Below are positions 38,592 to 50,468 of a DNA stretch of 50,470 nucleotides, in pieces; the first letter of the stretch is position 1, and each line of letters starts with the position of its first letter. The position numbers and the translations under genes are program-made. The stretch comes from Fragilaria crotonensis (taxonomy: Eukaryota; Bacillariophyta; Fragilariophyceae; Fragilariales; Fragilariaceae), in contig JAKSYS010000467.1 in the NCBI GenBank assembly GCA_022925895.1, positions 1 through 50,470 on the forward strand. Direction: 5' to 3'. Below the pieces are notes generated by a model. It ran no database searches, was not told where the DNA came from, and saw only the letters and a list, made by a program, of their open reading frames with translations.

Positions 38592-39337
38592 TCCACCTGC
38601 AGTGCCATGTTAGGGGTTTGCCGTTTTGACGCGTTTGAGCCAACGTCGTCGAACTGAGGGCCGGCTTTTGAGGTCGGAACGAGATTGGGGTTTGAGTGGT
38701 AGTGCCTGAGCTCTGCGGATTCCATGGAGTAGTAGATTGTTTTGTCTTTGTCGTCTTGGTGCTGGTGGAGTATCTCATTTTGTCCGAGCCGTAGGTCTCG
38801 TACCAAACGAGTTATGGCTCCGATTGCCACTTGCGTTCTGCTGCGTCCTGCCGATAGAATAATCTGTCCAAACTTTGGGGTGCCCATGGAGGCCAGGAGC
38901 AGCCACTTCTTTGATGTATATCCCAAAAGGAGGTGATGCCAGCCAAGGAGCGTTTGTTCCTCGATTGCCTCGTGTAGAGTTTCGTAGAGGTGCCCGTGAA
39001 ATTTCTCGTTGTGAAATTGTATCGGTTGACCGGGGCTTTGGAGATACTGTTCTAGACAGGAGGCAAATGCTGCACGGCTTGGGTGGTTATCCTTCGGAAT
39101 GGTTTTGACCATGAGTTTAATGCTCTTCTCGCGATTTGGATTGTTGTGACAGTGCAAGAAATGATGGATGTTCTCCTCCAGTTCTTTGCACAGAGGACAA
39201 AGTTTCAAATGAGGGTCTTTGACGGGCGATCGTTGATACAGTTGGTCTCCTAGGGGCAGTTGGTTGTGTATGAACTTCAGATGTGCGGGTTGGTGATTTA
39301 GTGGGATTGCCTTGAGGTTCCTCCCAAACGCTGTCAT
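38592..39337 (-). mobile_element. LINE fragment (C-terminal coding region)
   Basis: The frame 39337-38564 carries LCPLCKELEENIHHFLHCH, the C-x2-C-x8-H-x4-C motif of LINE C-termini, then GWHHLLLGYTSKKWL, which aligns with GWENAIKGYLSVEW of the LINE at 15852-21268. It belongs to a different, diverged LINE. Near its 3' side (38606-38620) the minus strand has AAACCCCTAACATG, one telomere-type unit. The RT and endonuclease are absent. Confidence 0.6.
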
Positions 39338-39605
39338 ATCTATTGTGTCCCATACCTTGTCGGGCCATTTGTGTTGGGTTTGTGTGTATTACCCTCAAAC
39401 TCAGAAAGAGTCACAATGCAAATCCAAGTTGCTACTTCAAACTATTTGAAATGAAACATGTCGACCATTCTTCAGCGATCTCCGTTATGTTATCAAACAC
39501 CAGCCAGTGATCTCAAGTTTATCCTCTCTGCTAGTTCCCAAGACCAATCCAAGCACGGGGCCTACATCTCTGGCATGCTCAGTATACGAGTACTCTTGTA
39601 GCGAA

Positions 39606-40469
39606 ATGGACGCTGCTCACCATGATGTACCAGGTAGCCACAGAGCCGAGACCAATGACTGGGGGAACATGATTAATGCGACGGCATACATGATTCCTCC
39701 TATCATTGAGAAAATGGACACAGCTAGCCTGGACATTGGGAATGGTGGTAGAGCCCAGATCCACATGAATACACACAGCAAAGACAACTCAGATGATGAT
39801 GTAAGTGATGACAATACCAATCCCAAGAAACGGGGGTTCCAGCATGTCTACAAGTTGAAGACAAATTCGAGTCACAGAGTGATGGCTGCACATGAAGCAT
39901 CAATGACAAAAGGTACGCCAAATAGCAAGCTGGGCAAACGTAGAGATAATAAAAAATCAAAGAAAATCGCCAGCCTGCTGGAAGTGTTGCCATCAAATGT
40001 GCATGCGTTGGGAAGGTCATTCTTGAGCACACGCCCTGTGTTTTATAGTGGGACACCCAAGAGAAGTCTTCCAAATGCCATTGACAATGGAATTATGCTT
40101 TCAGCAATGGAAGACCTGAAGGTAATCGACACCATTTTTGGAGCCAGAATGGAGTCTGCTGCTGGTGACACTGTGTTTACCTTGATCCCTCGTCATGATG
40201 CAATCCACAAAATGACTCATGTGAAAAAAACAATTGCTTCTCTGTATGCGTTAGATGATGCAAAGCGTGCAGCTGAAGTGCGTGGAAAGACACGAATCAC
40301 AGTGGCAGAAGACAATGGCAAGTATGTGACAGTAGGCTTGAAACCAAACCGAGGCTCTGTGGGTGTTTCTGAGATCTGGCCGCAGAAATTGACCATTGCT
40401 GACAGGAACTCAATTCGGAAGTTGATGGCTCGTTGTGAGGAAGCTGCATCAGAAGGTGGGATATGTTAA
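39606..40469 (+). pseudogene. 2OG dioxygenase-like protein, copy 2, broken by a transposon
   Basis: The start at 39606 is the same MDAAHHDVPGS as copy 1, with high nucleotide identity over about 840 bp. The frame enters the transposon end at 40447 (GCATCAGAAGGTGGG) and stops at 40467-40469. Copy 1 continues with AKGYIPSNELRG at this point, then the catalytic domain, which is absent here. Between 39338 and 39605 I recognise no other gene. Confidence 0.75.
40447..40460 (+). repeat. Transposon terminal inverted repeat, left
   Basis: CATCAGAAGGTGGG. The start CA resembles CACTA-type ends but is not CACTA itself. Confidence 0.75.
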
Positions 40470-40878
40470 CTATTTTTTAAGCTTTGAATTGTTACCGGAT
40501 AATGACATCCCTATCGCAAGTTCTGCACATGTATGTTAAGTGGCTAACACATATGTTGTCTCAAACATATATTGTATCTTTTCACAATTTAGGTGCAATA
40601 TTGTATTCACAATGTGACACATATTGTTACATATCAAATAGTTTGTCAACATATTTGTTTAAATGAAATAGTTATAAAAAATCACATATGGCGATATCAT
40701 GCTATACCTTGGACATATATTTTGCCAAGTCACCATATATATTTGTTCTTTACGCATTGCGGTGTTCTCATTTCAGCATACATTGTATCAACTTAGCCAT
40801 TTGTTTTCATAACATTCACCATTTTAATGCATTTAATGAACTATGGCTGCCAGCAGCAGCTGTCGCAATCACAAGCAA

Positions 40879-42641
40879 CTACGACTCATTTTCGTCATCC
40901 GAGTCCCATGCTGCCTCCACAGGTACCTTTGCTACCGCTGTTTCCAATGCATTGTTGTCAGCACCAGTACCGTCGTGCTGTTCTTGCCGCTCATCGCCAC
41001 GGGCATTCTTCAATCCTGCCCGTGTCCTGCAGAATGCCAGCAGCTCACGTTCCATGTCTTTTGACTGCGGGCATGCCCTGTTCTCTTTAACCATTATGCG
41101 CAGTGCATTGAACTGTCTTATTCCGTCATCGCTCCACCCACCATACTTGCAGGTTCCTTTTTCTTTTCAGTGTACTTTCCCGCTTGTCTCTTTGTTTTCT
41201 TCGTCGTCATATTCTGCCCATCATCTGCTTCCGTTGGGTTGTCTTCGTCAACCAACTCCGTGCCGGTTTTCCATTTTTCCAAATAGTTGTCAATCAGCAA
41301 CAATCCAAACGCTTCGTCACTTGTTGTTACCATTTTCGAATTGTCGCTGTGCCGCGCCTCCGATACAAGCATTGTTTTCTTCGCGATTCTCCACGCATTT
41401 GCACCACATACACACTCCAAGAAGTTATTGAAGAAGAAGAAGAAGGCCCTTTTCTCCCTGTCTGTTGTTGCTGTCCTAAGCTTACAGAATTCTTCAAACG
41501 TGAAGAAGTCTTCGCCGCGTTTTTGAAATCCTTATTGATTGCGCCCGAACAATTCTGAGACCAGCTTGTTCACACGTACTCCTTTTCTGGTTCAACGCTG
41601 TATTGAAACATTTCTCGTATGTCAACTGAAAAAGAAATGATTTTTGGCTTTTCGATTTCAAGCACCTTTCGAAACGCCCTTCGAACATTACTGGACTGTT
41701 AACAAACTTACATCGACGGAACAACTCGTTTTTGACGTATATCACAATTCGATTTCTCACGTGCTTCTCTTCTCGTGGCGGCGCATTGGACTCATTGTCA
41801 TCGCAATCATCGTGCTGAACATGCGTAGACGACACCTTCTTCTTCGCCGTTGGAGTATCATTGTCATCTGGAGGATCCTCCGCGCCTTCCTGGGCACAGT
41901 GGTTCAACTCCTGACCAAGACGTCGTCTTGCATCCATTGCTGTTTTCCGACATCTCTAACAAACTGATCCATTCTGAGAACAGAGTCGTCATCATCTGAC
42001 ATGTCATGTGTCACCACGTTGTTGTCATCACCCGCATTACTTTTCCCCTCATCCTCCCTGTCATCATCTGATTCGGACTCTTCATCGTCAACCTCTTCAA
42101 ACTCTTCATCGTCAACCTCTTCAACTGAGTAAGAGGAGTCATCAATTTCCTCAGGAGCGCTCCTTCTGCTCACCACCACCACCTTTTTTGGTGCCACTTT
42201 CCTCCTCTTCTTCTTACCACGAGGAGGAACAACACGTCGTTTGCGTCCCTTTGCAGTGATCTGCACTGGGTCTGGGTTAACTGCTGTCGCGATCTGCACT
42301 GGTGGGTCCGGGTTAACTGCAGTCGTCGATGCTTTAACAGATTTAGCTGCAGTCGTCGATGCTTTAACAGATTTAGCTGCAGATTTAGCCGCAGATTTAG
42401 CGGCAGATTTAGCCGCAGATTTAGCCGCAGATTTAGCTGCTGCTTTCTTAGCAGCTGCTTTAGCAGCAGCTTTAGCAGCTTTAGCAGCTTCAGCCTTTTG
42501 CTGTGCCGCCATCTCATTCCTCTTGGCTCTTGTTGTCGGTGTGTCAAGTTCGGCGTTCTTCGTCTTGGTCTTGGTCGCGCGTGGAGGCGTGGTCCGAGTA
42601 CTAGCCACTGAAGGTTGCTTAGTTGGAGATGTTTTCGGCAT
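40879..42641 (-). pseudogene. Transposon accessory protein: Lys/Ala-rich tail and GGWS domain
   Basis: The start MPKTSPTKQPS (42641) is followed by a histone H1-like run of AAAKSAAKS repeats at about 42330-42500, basic KGRKRRVVPPRGKKKRRK, and an acidic Asp/Glu stretch to 41960. Downstream frames (41937-41494, 41420-41118, 41094-40879) continue with RIVIYVKNELFRRCKFV, GLLLIDNYLEKWKTG and KYGGWSDDGIRQFNALR, then VKENRACPQSKDMERELL. Splitting could reflect introns or shifts. The shift at KYGGWS is a single base, so at least one is a frameshift. The Lys/Ala run is nucleotide-level low complexity, so the antisense frame is an artefact. It is probably DNA- or chromatin-binding. Confidence 0.5.
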
Positions 42642-42776
42642 GAGGACGAATGAATCAAAATGTAAGAAGAAGCAAGCAAGGGTTAGAATAGCGGTCTCAG
42701 TGGTTGTATCAATTTGCAGCAAGTATGAGACGACTTGTAATTTTGGGTGATGAATTTGGGATTTTGAATCTCCCAC

Positions 42777-43774
42777 CAGTTTTCAAAATTGTATGAGTTG
42801 TCCCTGTTTGTTCATTTTCTACCTGTACATGACTTATACAAAAAATGTATCGCTTACTACTTATATTCACAAAACATGTGCAAGTCGTTTATTTTTTTAA
42901 ATGCACTTACATGTTCACTATTTAGCTTCCCACATTTTCCGTTTATATACTTGTATGAATATGTGTGACTATAAAATTATTTATGACATGATGATCACTG
43001 CAGTCTTGTTTTTGCGTTGACGTACTCGCAATCTTGTTTCACTACCAGTAGTTGTCGTACTCGGAGTATGCAACACCAGTGTTCTTATACCGGCAGCTAG
43101 TTCTTGGTAATCATTCAAGGGTGTCGTGGTGCGTATGCATACATGATGTAAATTACATATATATGTACATCCATGTATTGAGCAAGCATTAAATTTTTGC
43201 GTTCGTACTGATTTGTTGCTACGTACTGGTGCAGTATAGTGTACCTGTACCAGTATGTAGTCCTGTCCTGGGAAACGAATGTATCATCTATACATGAAAA
43301 TGCTATGTACTGTAATTACTTTTTCATTTAACTAAATACATAATTTTATTATAATCGATGGATGTGTATATAACGTAATTCAATGTTATATACATCAATA
43401 ACATATATATGCTGCATTTAGAGGTCTTGGAAAGAAGTCCCAGGTGCAAAATGCCCTACATTCGCCATAGTACTTACAGTACGTCGATTTTGCTGCTTTT
43501 AGTACCTTTGGTGAATGGTGACACCAAAAAGCACAATCTGATGACAGAGTACTCTCATGAAGTACTCTTGTTTTGGTTGTTTGTTGCAACATCATCACGT
43601 CGCCGTCGGATAGTTCTCGCTGACTTTTCAACAAATAGATAGTCCACGCCAGGATTGCGTGTTGATTGTCTTTGTTGGAGAGCGCGCTCGACAACCATCC
43701 TCTGTGGCTGGTTGTTGTGAGGTTGGAACAGGCATTGCGCGGCCTTCACCTGCCAGGAAGCAGGAGAGAGCCCG
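42777..43774. other. AT-rich intergenic region inside the transposon
   Basis: This lies between two divergent accessory genes and is very AT-rich around 42780-43400 (TATATA runs). It is a likely bidirectional promoter region. Small frames at 43395-43694 have no recognisable motif. Confidence 0.4.
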
Positions 43775-46092
43775 ATGTCGCCCGATCGACGTGGCGTTGA
43801 TGCTGTGGAAAAGGTGGTCGTGGACGGGAGGGATGGGGAACGGAAGGTTGGGACGAAGAAGGCTGGGAAGAAGAAGGTTGCGCAGAAGACGGTTACAAAG
43901 AAGAAGGTCGCGCAGAAGACGGTTACAAAGAAGAAGGTCGCGGAGACCGGGAATAAGACTTCCCCGAGCGTGACATCCGTGAGAAACCTTGGGAACTCGC
44001 CACGTGTTCCGGGAGTCGGTGATGTGGCGGACGGGGGGAAGTCCCTCCCCACTCACCGCGATGAGAGGCGGACTCGCCCGACTCATGTGCGCATGATGTC
44101 GTTGTTGTCCATGGCCGTTGTTCCGGAGGCGAGGAGTGCGTTCCGGCAAAGGTTCAGGACGGCGAGCGGGGTTGGGTGCAACGAATTCTTGTGTCAGACT
44201 CGATCAGCGTCGTTGCCGAAGCTTTCGGATGTGAAAGCCGTTCCGACTGCGTTCGGCGCCGACATGTTCCCGAGTCTGACTCCAGTCGGAGTTCCTCAAC
44301 GAGTTCTACGTGATGGACGTGGTCCTCAACCGGGCTCCTTCGCCGGCCGCGGTGTCAAACGGTTGTGGAAGGCGGGGAGTGCGGCGGTGTCCAGTCTTCT
44401 GACGTCAATTTTGATGAAGTTCGTCACGTCCTGTCCCGCAAACCAGAAGATGCTGCCCCTGCCGGATTATTTCTACAGGGCGGCGATTTTGTTCCTGCCT
44501 CAGTGTGGAGTGTTCTACTGTCATCGGGACCGTCACATTGGGGATGCTGGAGTGCCGGCTCATTGAGGGCGTATGACATGAGCTGGCTCCGCTTGCGGAG
44601 GAGGAGGGTACAAGCGACGACTTCCTCGTATACCTTCGGCAGTGACAGCTTTGTGAGACGGTTCTATTCGGAACGTGGGAACCCTGAGCCTTACGGTCCG
44701 AATCATCTTGCACAGTTCCGCTATCTCAGCGAGAACCGCCGCGTGTCCGCCTGGAGAATCTCTACGGGATACCGGCACTGTTCCCTGCAGAACCGGGTGG
44801 TGTACAGGGCTGTCCAGTGCCACGACGCCGAATTACCCGGGTTGCCACCGATTTCATTGCTGGCGTTGACCTTCGGAACGTCCCCCTGACTACCGGGCTT
44901 ACGAATTCCGGAACCAACTTAAGACATCTAGTAGTGCAAAGTTTGATTGCCGGCACTACGTTGATGGCAGCCACCACTATGATATTCCTGACTCCTGCTG
45001 GGTCATCGACGCGGACGAGACCCACTTCGTTGACGTTCACGTTGGCGTAGTTGGCATTCCGGATCGTGAGTCCGTTGTCATGGTCGGAATGTCACGAAGA
45101 TTGATGCGCACGATGACCACCTTGAGTTGCTGGAGCGGCTGACGTCTCGGTGTCGGGAGCTTCGAGTGTCGGGGGAGGGGCACCAAGGGCTAAGTCGGCT
45201 GATGTTGGTTCGATGTTCGCGCTTGGCACCAGGGTAGAACGAAGGAGTCGCCCGCCGCCCCTGTTTACAGCAAAATTCCGTACGCAGCGAATTCGTGTGT
45301 TGCGGACGGCGTCCTCCGGGTCTCGTCGTTGACTTGGCGATATCCCAGTCGTTGCTTCCCGCAGGTGTACTCCGTTGTGGGACACCGAGGGGAACTCCGG
45401 TTTGAGTCCGGTTTCGCCGATGGACGGCGTCGTCCTTCCGACGGTCAACGGCGGGGTGCTGGTGATGGGAACGTTGTCGATTGTGACGACGACAACGACA
45501 ACGATGACGGTGACGATGACATTGTGACGTTGACGTCGTCAACTACAATCGCGGTAACGTGCGAGAATCTTCGGGAGAGAATGGAGATGCTGGAACGTCG
45601 CCAACGGGTTGGGTACACCGTGGACATGAGCGTCAACCTCGGGAATTCGTCGCACTTTGACGTGAACGACGCCTCGCAAGGTTTCAGTTTGTGGACGAGG
45701 AAGTGCCGGGCTGTGGGGAGAACTGGTACGTTCTTCCCAACGTACGGCGTAAGACCAGATGGAAGAACCAAGTTCCACGGCATGGCGGTGAAGCTTGGCC
45801 ATGTGTGGCCATCAGCTGGGATGGCAGAGTTGTCCGACACTGCACGTCTGTTTCCTGTCCGGATGGGAAGGAATTCGGGTTTGTGACCAGGGGGAGGGAC
45901 TCTTCCTTCCGGAACCATCTTTACGGAACGTTCACGGCTGCAAAGGAGAAAATTGTGAAGGCTGGACGGGCCTCGTGTGCTGCCGGTTACTGTCCCCCCG
46001 GGGCGCCCTCTCCGGCTGGCTCGAAGAGAGCTAGCAGGAAGCGACAAAAGAAGAGGGGAGGAGACCCCGCCGGGAGGCAGCCCTCGGGTTGA
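43775..46092 (+). pseudogene. Transposon accessory protein with HFD / WDGRV-RHC domain
   Basis: The gene begins with a basic region of triple KKVAQKTVTKK repeats (43850-43945). It runs through several frames (to 44566, 44365-44889, 44817-45050, 45329-45886 and 45691-46092). The conserved C-terminal part reads NLGNSSHFDVNDASQGFS, NWYVLPN, HGMAVKLG, ISWDGRVVRHCTSV and HLYGTFTAAKEKIV. An H-x-D followed by a late His would fit a 2OG/Fe(II) dioxygenase-like fold, but this is only a suggestion. The same C-terminal part occurs at 13317-13470, broken by E4. Many one-base shifts make it non-functional as read. A further open frame at 46138-46539 is Gly/Arg-rich and may be its tail. Confidence 0.5.
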
Positions 46093-46560
46093 AGCCGGGG
46101 TGCCGCGGCCACGGAGCCCGGTTGGCAAGCCGGCGGGTTGGCGTCTGCTGCTGAGGCGGCTGTCGAGCTCCTTGACATCGGGCTGCCGCTGTGTTCGGAA
46201 GGTTCCGATGCCGTGCGGCGATTCCGTTCTGGCAAACGGGAGCGTGATGTTGGTGATTCGCCGTCCCGTGCGGACGGGCGGGAGGACGGAGCCGTTGGTG
46301 GCGGTGGTGGTGAGCTGCATTTTGGTTCTCGAAAACCAAACGTGGCGGTGAGTGCCGGAACACCCTGCGTGGGTGGACGGAAGGGAGATGGAACAGCCGG
46401 TGACAGCTTGACTTTCGGTGGCTGGCAGGTGCAACTCGCTGACCTGGAGGTTGGTGGACGATACAAGATACCGAAGAAACAAAAAGTAAACATGTTCAAC
46501 TTTGATTACTGGTTCTACTACTACTGCGGAGTTTCCTAGCTGACAACACTGGGGGACTGC

Positions 46561-49500
46561 CTACTGGCTACCCCTACCCGTCTTCGCTGGGGCCACCCGT
46601 TTGCGTTTAAAGTTTCCCGCCAAACGTTGTGCGGTGGACGCTGGGGCACTCGACTTCTTGCCTGGGTTTTCGGCGGCCTTCGCGGCCTTCGCGGATGCTT
46701 TCTCTGCGGCGGCGTGCTCCTTCTTCTTCTTGGTGGCAACCTTTTCGGCTTTTTCCGCGGCTACCTCCGCAGCGAAGTCTTCTGGGGTCTTGACACTGTA
46801 AATTTCCCTACCACTTGGCAGGCGGTTGATCAATTCGTCTTTCTCATACTCCTCTTCAAACCAGGTGTCATCGTCGACGTCATGTTCCAAATCATGGTGG
46901 CACCTGTTTATGAGGGAATCCCACGCACGGGGCCACTCTGCTTTGCGACGGATCAGGAACAGGTAATGCCGCTCGTTCATTGGAGGTTTCACTCCAAATT
47001 GAACATCTGGAATACCTAGTACCGGTGACCTTATGGACTCAACATCCACCAGGAAGAGGGTTGGATGTCTGTCGTTAAAGGAATGGAAATGTGGGGTATA
47101 ATGACCTATGAGGGTGTTCGGTGTGTTGAGGTCACCTTCGTCAACTGGATTGAAGGAGTGGGCGACGGCGTACAACCCGGCTGTCAATTTTGTCTGTCCA
47201 TTCGAGTTGATGTCAATGGAGTCTCCTTTCGGAAGCCCGCGGAGGTCAACGAACGTGTGGATGAACACCGGTTCGGGTTGTGGGTACCCTTCCCACTCGA
47301 TCATCGCGTAATCGTTCCATGCCTTGCCGTCGTAGCAAGGATGGGCGCGGTAATTGTTGCCGTCCTCGTCGTTGAAGGACGTGAAGCATGGGAGCTCTCC
47401 CTTCGGCATTTTGGGCAGGCAATGTCGACTCAAAGGCCGTTACTCGGTGCGAAAGATGGGCCATCTCCAAGTTGTCTCCGGAGCGCGGGCGAGTCCAGCG
47501 AAATGTGGCGCGTTCATTGCCTTCCTCCCATGCAAGGTAAAAACGACGACCACCCTTACCATCGGAGAAAGGGTGTCAACGTCAGCTGCACTGCTGTCGA
47601 CGTTGCGTTTGACGTCATTCTCTACGTCTGTAGAAGCGAGTGAAATGACTAAATTTTCAGTATAGCGATTGGCTGCTTGTTTTGTGAAGGATATGGCTCG
47701 CTTCTGTGTGTTTCGGGATGTCGCCTTCGCGAGTGGGATGTGAGCTGACTCAGCGTAGGCGCTGTTCACGTTGTCGGGAACACCGTGGTCAAGGATGTCT
47801 TCGCACAGATGCAGTACCAAGTGCGTCTTGATCGTATTGTTTCCCATTGCTCCTGGACGGGCGCCACTTCGGCGACAACACGCATCAGCCACTGCAAGCA
47901 GGTGTGCGAACGCTTGACCATCTTTGACATCATCGGTTGTTTCATCCATTGGTGCCACACCAGGAGAGATGTAACAACTCCTATCCAATCTTGAATGTGG
48001 TTTTCATAACGAAACCTCTGGTCATCCCCTACTACAGCTACCTTTTTCCCAACCTCGAAGATGCCTCGAAGTAGGTGGTGTGCAGTGCAAATAATGTGAC
48101 TAAAAGACACCCTGTCATCTCGTGCCCCATCAGATTGGATCCTGATGAAAACCCCTTGGGAAGTTCGTTCGGGGATGTCGCGATCGCTCTGTCTGGACAA
48201 TGATCTGCCCAACTTAGCGCACAGCACATCGTATTGTTTCAATGCGTTTGAATTGGGACCAGCTTGGGCTGAGAAGGCCTGCAGGCAATATTTAAACCAA
48301 CCGAGGGAAATCAAATGGAGCATTTCGCCTGGGCAGGCTCCAAATATTCCGCGCTGATTGTGGAGACCAAACCTAACCTCAGCGAATCCATTCTTAAGAT
48401 AGTTCTGGGACAGCAACTGGAGCTCAACGGTGTGGCCCTTACTCACAAGAGCATCGATTTTTGGGAACACGGTGGCGAAAGTTGGACTTGGAATAACCAC
48501 TCAAGTATGGGACATTCGCAGATGCGACAAAGCTGTTGTATCTGTGAAAATCGGGCGGTGTAGTGACCACAAAGACGGTCGTGCCCTCTGTGTCACCGAT
48601 GATGAAGGGTACATACGGGTGGAACACGACGGGGTGGATCTTTCCATTGTAGCTAAGATCCCATCGGAAACCATGATTCTGTAATCTCAAAAACCGGATT
48701 CCTCTAGGATGAACTGGATCTGCATGTGTGTCTCGTTCAGGATTAACGTTGACCAACTTACGTCTTTGGGGCACCGCGGGTCTTCAACACGGGCGGTCCC
48801 CTTGGCAAGTCAGCGGGTGCATTGAACTCGGCATCTATTTCGGAATCTGAAGGGAGATGGGCGGGGTGCTGTGATTGATGTATCCGAGGATTCGCATGGC
48901 AATTGGGAGCCGACGTATTGAGTGGTTCAGAAGACCATGAGAGATTGTTATTGGCTCCATCTGAGTCTGCCTGCCATGTCGATGTATGTCTTGTCCATTG
49001 CCATGATACAGGGGAGGAGCATGTCGACATCAGGCTTCTTAATCAGGGCGTCGTATGTCTTTCTGTAGCAACGGCCTGTGTGGATGTCACCCACGTGGGA
49101 TGATGTTTCTGGTGCAACAAATGGATCCTTTGCTTTGTCAAAGAAATAATTCCCATCTTGATTGAGCGTGGGACATGAGAGTAGCGATGCGAATACTTCA
49201 CTGGCGTCAAAGAATATCAACGAGACGGTCCTCTGTGTATAAGGCAGGTACAATTTCTTCTCTTTCGGGATTAATCCTTTCATGTTGTACCTTTCAAATA
49301 AATTTGCGATCACCTTCTCACGAGTTGGTTGAAATCCCTCACGGAATGAATGGCCGCTCCCGTTTGATTTAGCAGCCCACTTAAGTACTAGGGTGAATGC
49401 TTTGAGAGGACACTTCAGATCCCTAAGAAGCTGCAACAACTCAATTTGGACTCTTTCCTCCCGAGAAAACGCGCAAGACCGAGCGGGTTTGCTCGCAGCT

Positions 49501-49936
49501 TGAACAGTTTTAAGTACAAATCCAAAACGCTGAGATCAGGACCTTCCTCCGATTCAGTTTCTGAAATGTCTTGATCGTCAGCATCGCCTTGCTCGGGAAT
49601 ACCGTCGTCGTCAAACATAATGTAGTCATCGACTTCGTTGACATCTTCAACACGCAGCTCATCGTCGGCCTTTCCAGCAATTCCCCCACTCTCCAATACT
49701 GGAAGCAATCCATCGGACAAAGGAGAACTCAAATTTGGACGGAAAGTGCGAGAAGTACCACCTTGCAACAAATTACCGGTTTTCACGTGGCCGATGTTTG
49801 ATACAATGGAGGGCACTGTTGTTGCTGCTTTGTCACTTGCCATGTAATGAGATTTACATGCCAAACTCTGATTAAGGTGGTGCAAAAGTCTCTTGAAACT
49901 CTTGTTGCAAACCGTACAATGATCAGGTGTTACCAT
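46561..49936 (-). pseudogene. CACTA/Plavaka-like transposase, frameshifted
   Basis: The start at 49936 (MVTPDHCTVCNKSFKRL) gives a zinc finger C-x2-C-F-x-L-x2-H-L-x-Q-S-x-x-C, typical of Plavaka-type N-termini, then an acidic linker. Frames 49439-48948, 48774-48439, 48500-47766, 47988-47440 and 47433-46561 continue it. Motifs in order are LLPCIMAMDKTYIDMAGR (first catalytic Asp), LSYNGKIHPVVFHP, VPFIIGDTEG then HDRLCGHYTARF in the next frame (second Asp region), GLHNQRGIFGACPGEMLHLI, and GWFKYCLQAF. The C-terminus is Lys/Ala-rich and basic. At least four shifts separate the motifs, so this copy cannot make its own transposase unless the shifts are sequence errors. Confidence 0.65.
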
Positions 49937-50454
49937 CTTGTTGGATGAGAGTGTGTGTGGAGTTAAGACAAAATATCACAATTTTGTTCCCACGTAAGCG
50001 TATATTTGGAAGGAGACAAGAAATGGTTGGTTCATAAAATGCTCGTCTCCCCCAAAACCAAAAGCTTGAAAATTTCGCAAACCAATACCAAACAATGGAT
50101 GGTCGTAAAAACATGGCTTAAATGTATATGGCGTATGAATATCTAGAGTCTGTTCAGAACAAACAATTTAATGAGCCACATGCGATACTTACCACATGTA
50201 TTCAGTATAAAGTAAAAATGTTTAGAGAAACATTGTTACATTTGCAACTGTTAAGGTAAGTTATACGCATAGATGCTACTAGGTAACACACATTGGTTTA
50301 ATATAAATATATTTTGCCACAGTATATGACTCTGAGAAATGTCGCAGTATAGAATGACTAAATACATACAAATAGTGATAACATATACGTGACTTCAAGC
50401 AACATATTACAATTTCTTAACAAATAGTTAACATATATTGTCAGTGATACAAAA
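49937..50454. other. Transposon right subterminal region
   Basis: AT-rich sequence upstream of the transposase, presumably its promoter. Repeated ACATAT/ATATGT words (also abundant at 40470-40800) may be subterminal transposase-binding motifs, as in CACTA elements. Confidence 0.4.
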
Positions 50455-50468
50455 CCCACCTTCTGATG
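50455..50468 (-). repeat. Transposon terminal inverted repeat, right
   Basis: Complement of the left repeat, with two further window bases TG beyond it. Confidence 0.75.

Larger units (their letters stand above)
40447..50468. mobile_element. CACTA/Plavaka-like DNA transposon, about 10 kb
   Basis: The 14-bp terminal inverted repeat CATCAGAAGGTGGG is at 40447-40460, and its complement CCCACCTTCTGATG is at 50455-50468. A further shared subterminal word ATATGTTAACTATTT lies within about 40 bp of each end. Inside are a transposase (minus) and two accessory genes. The two bases left of the element (TG, 40445-40446) equal the last two bases of the window (TG), compatible with a 2-bp or longer target duplication. 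It is inserted in the second dioxygenase-like gene; the empty site is preserved in copy 1 near 2610. Confidence 0.75.

Noticed and set aside
42241..42750. Ala/Asp-rich plus-strand protein opposite the Lys/Ala gene
   Set aside because: It is the antisense of the AAAKS repeat run. The minus frame has a sensible start and continues to conserved segments.
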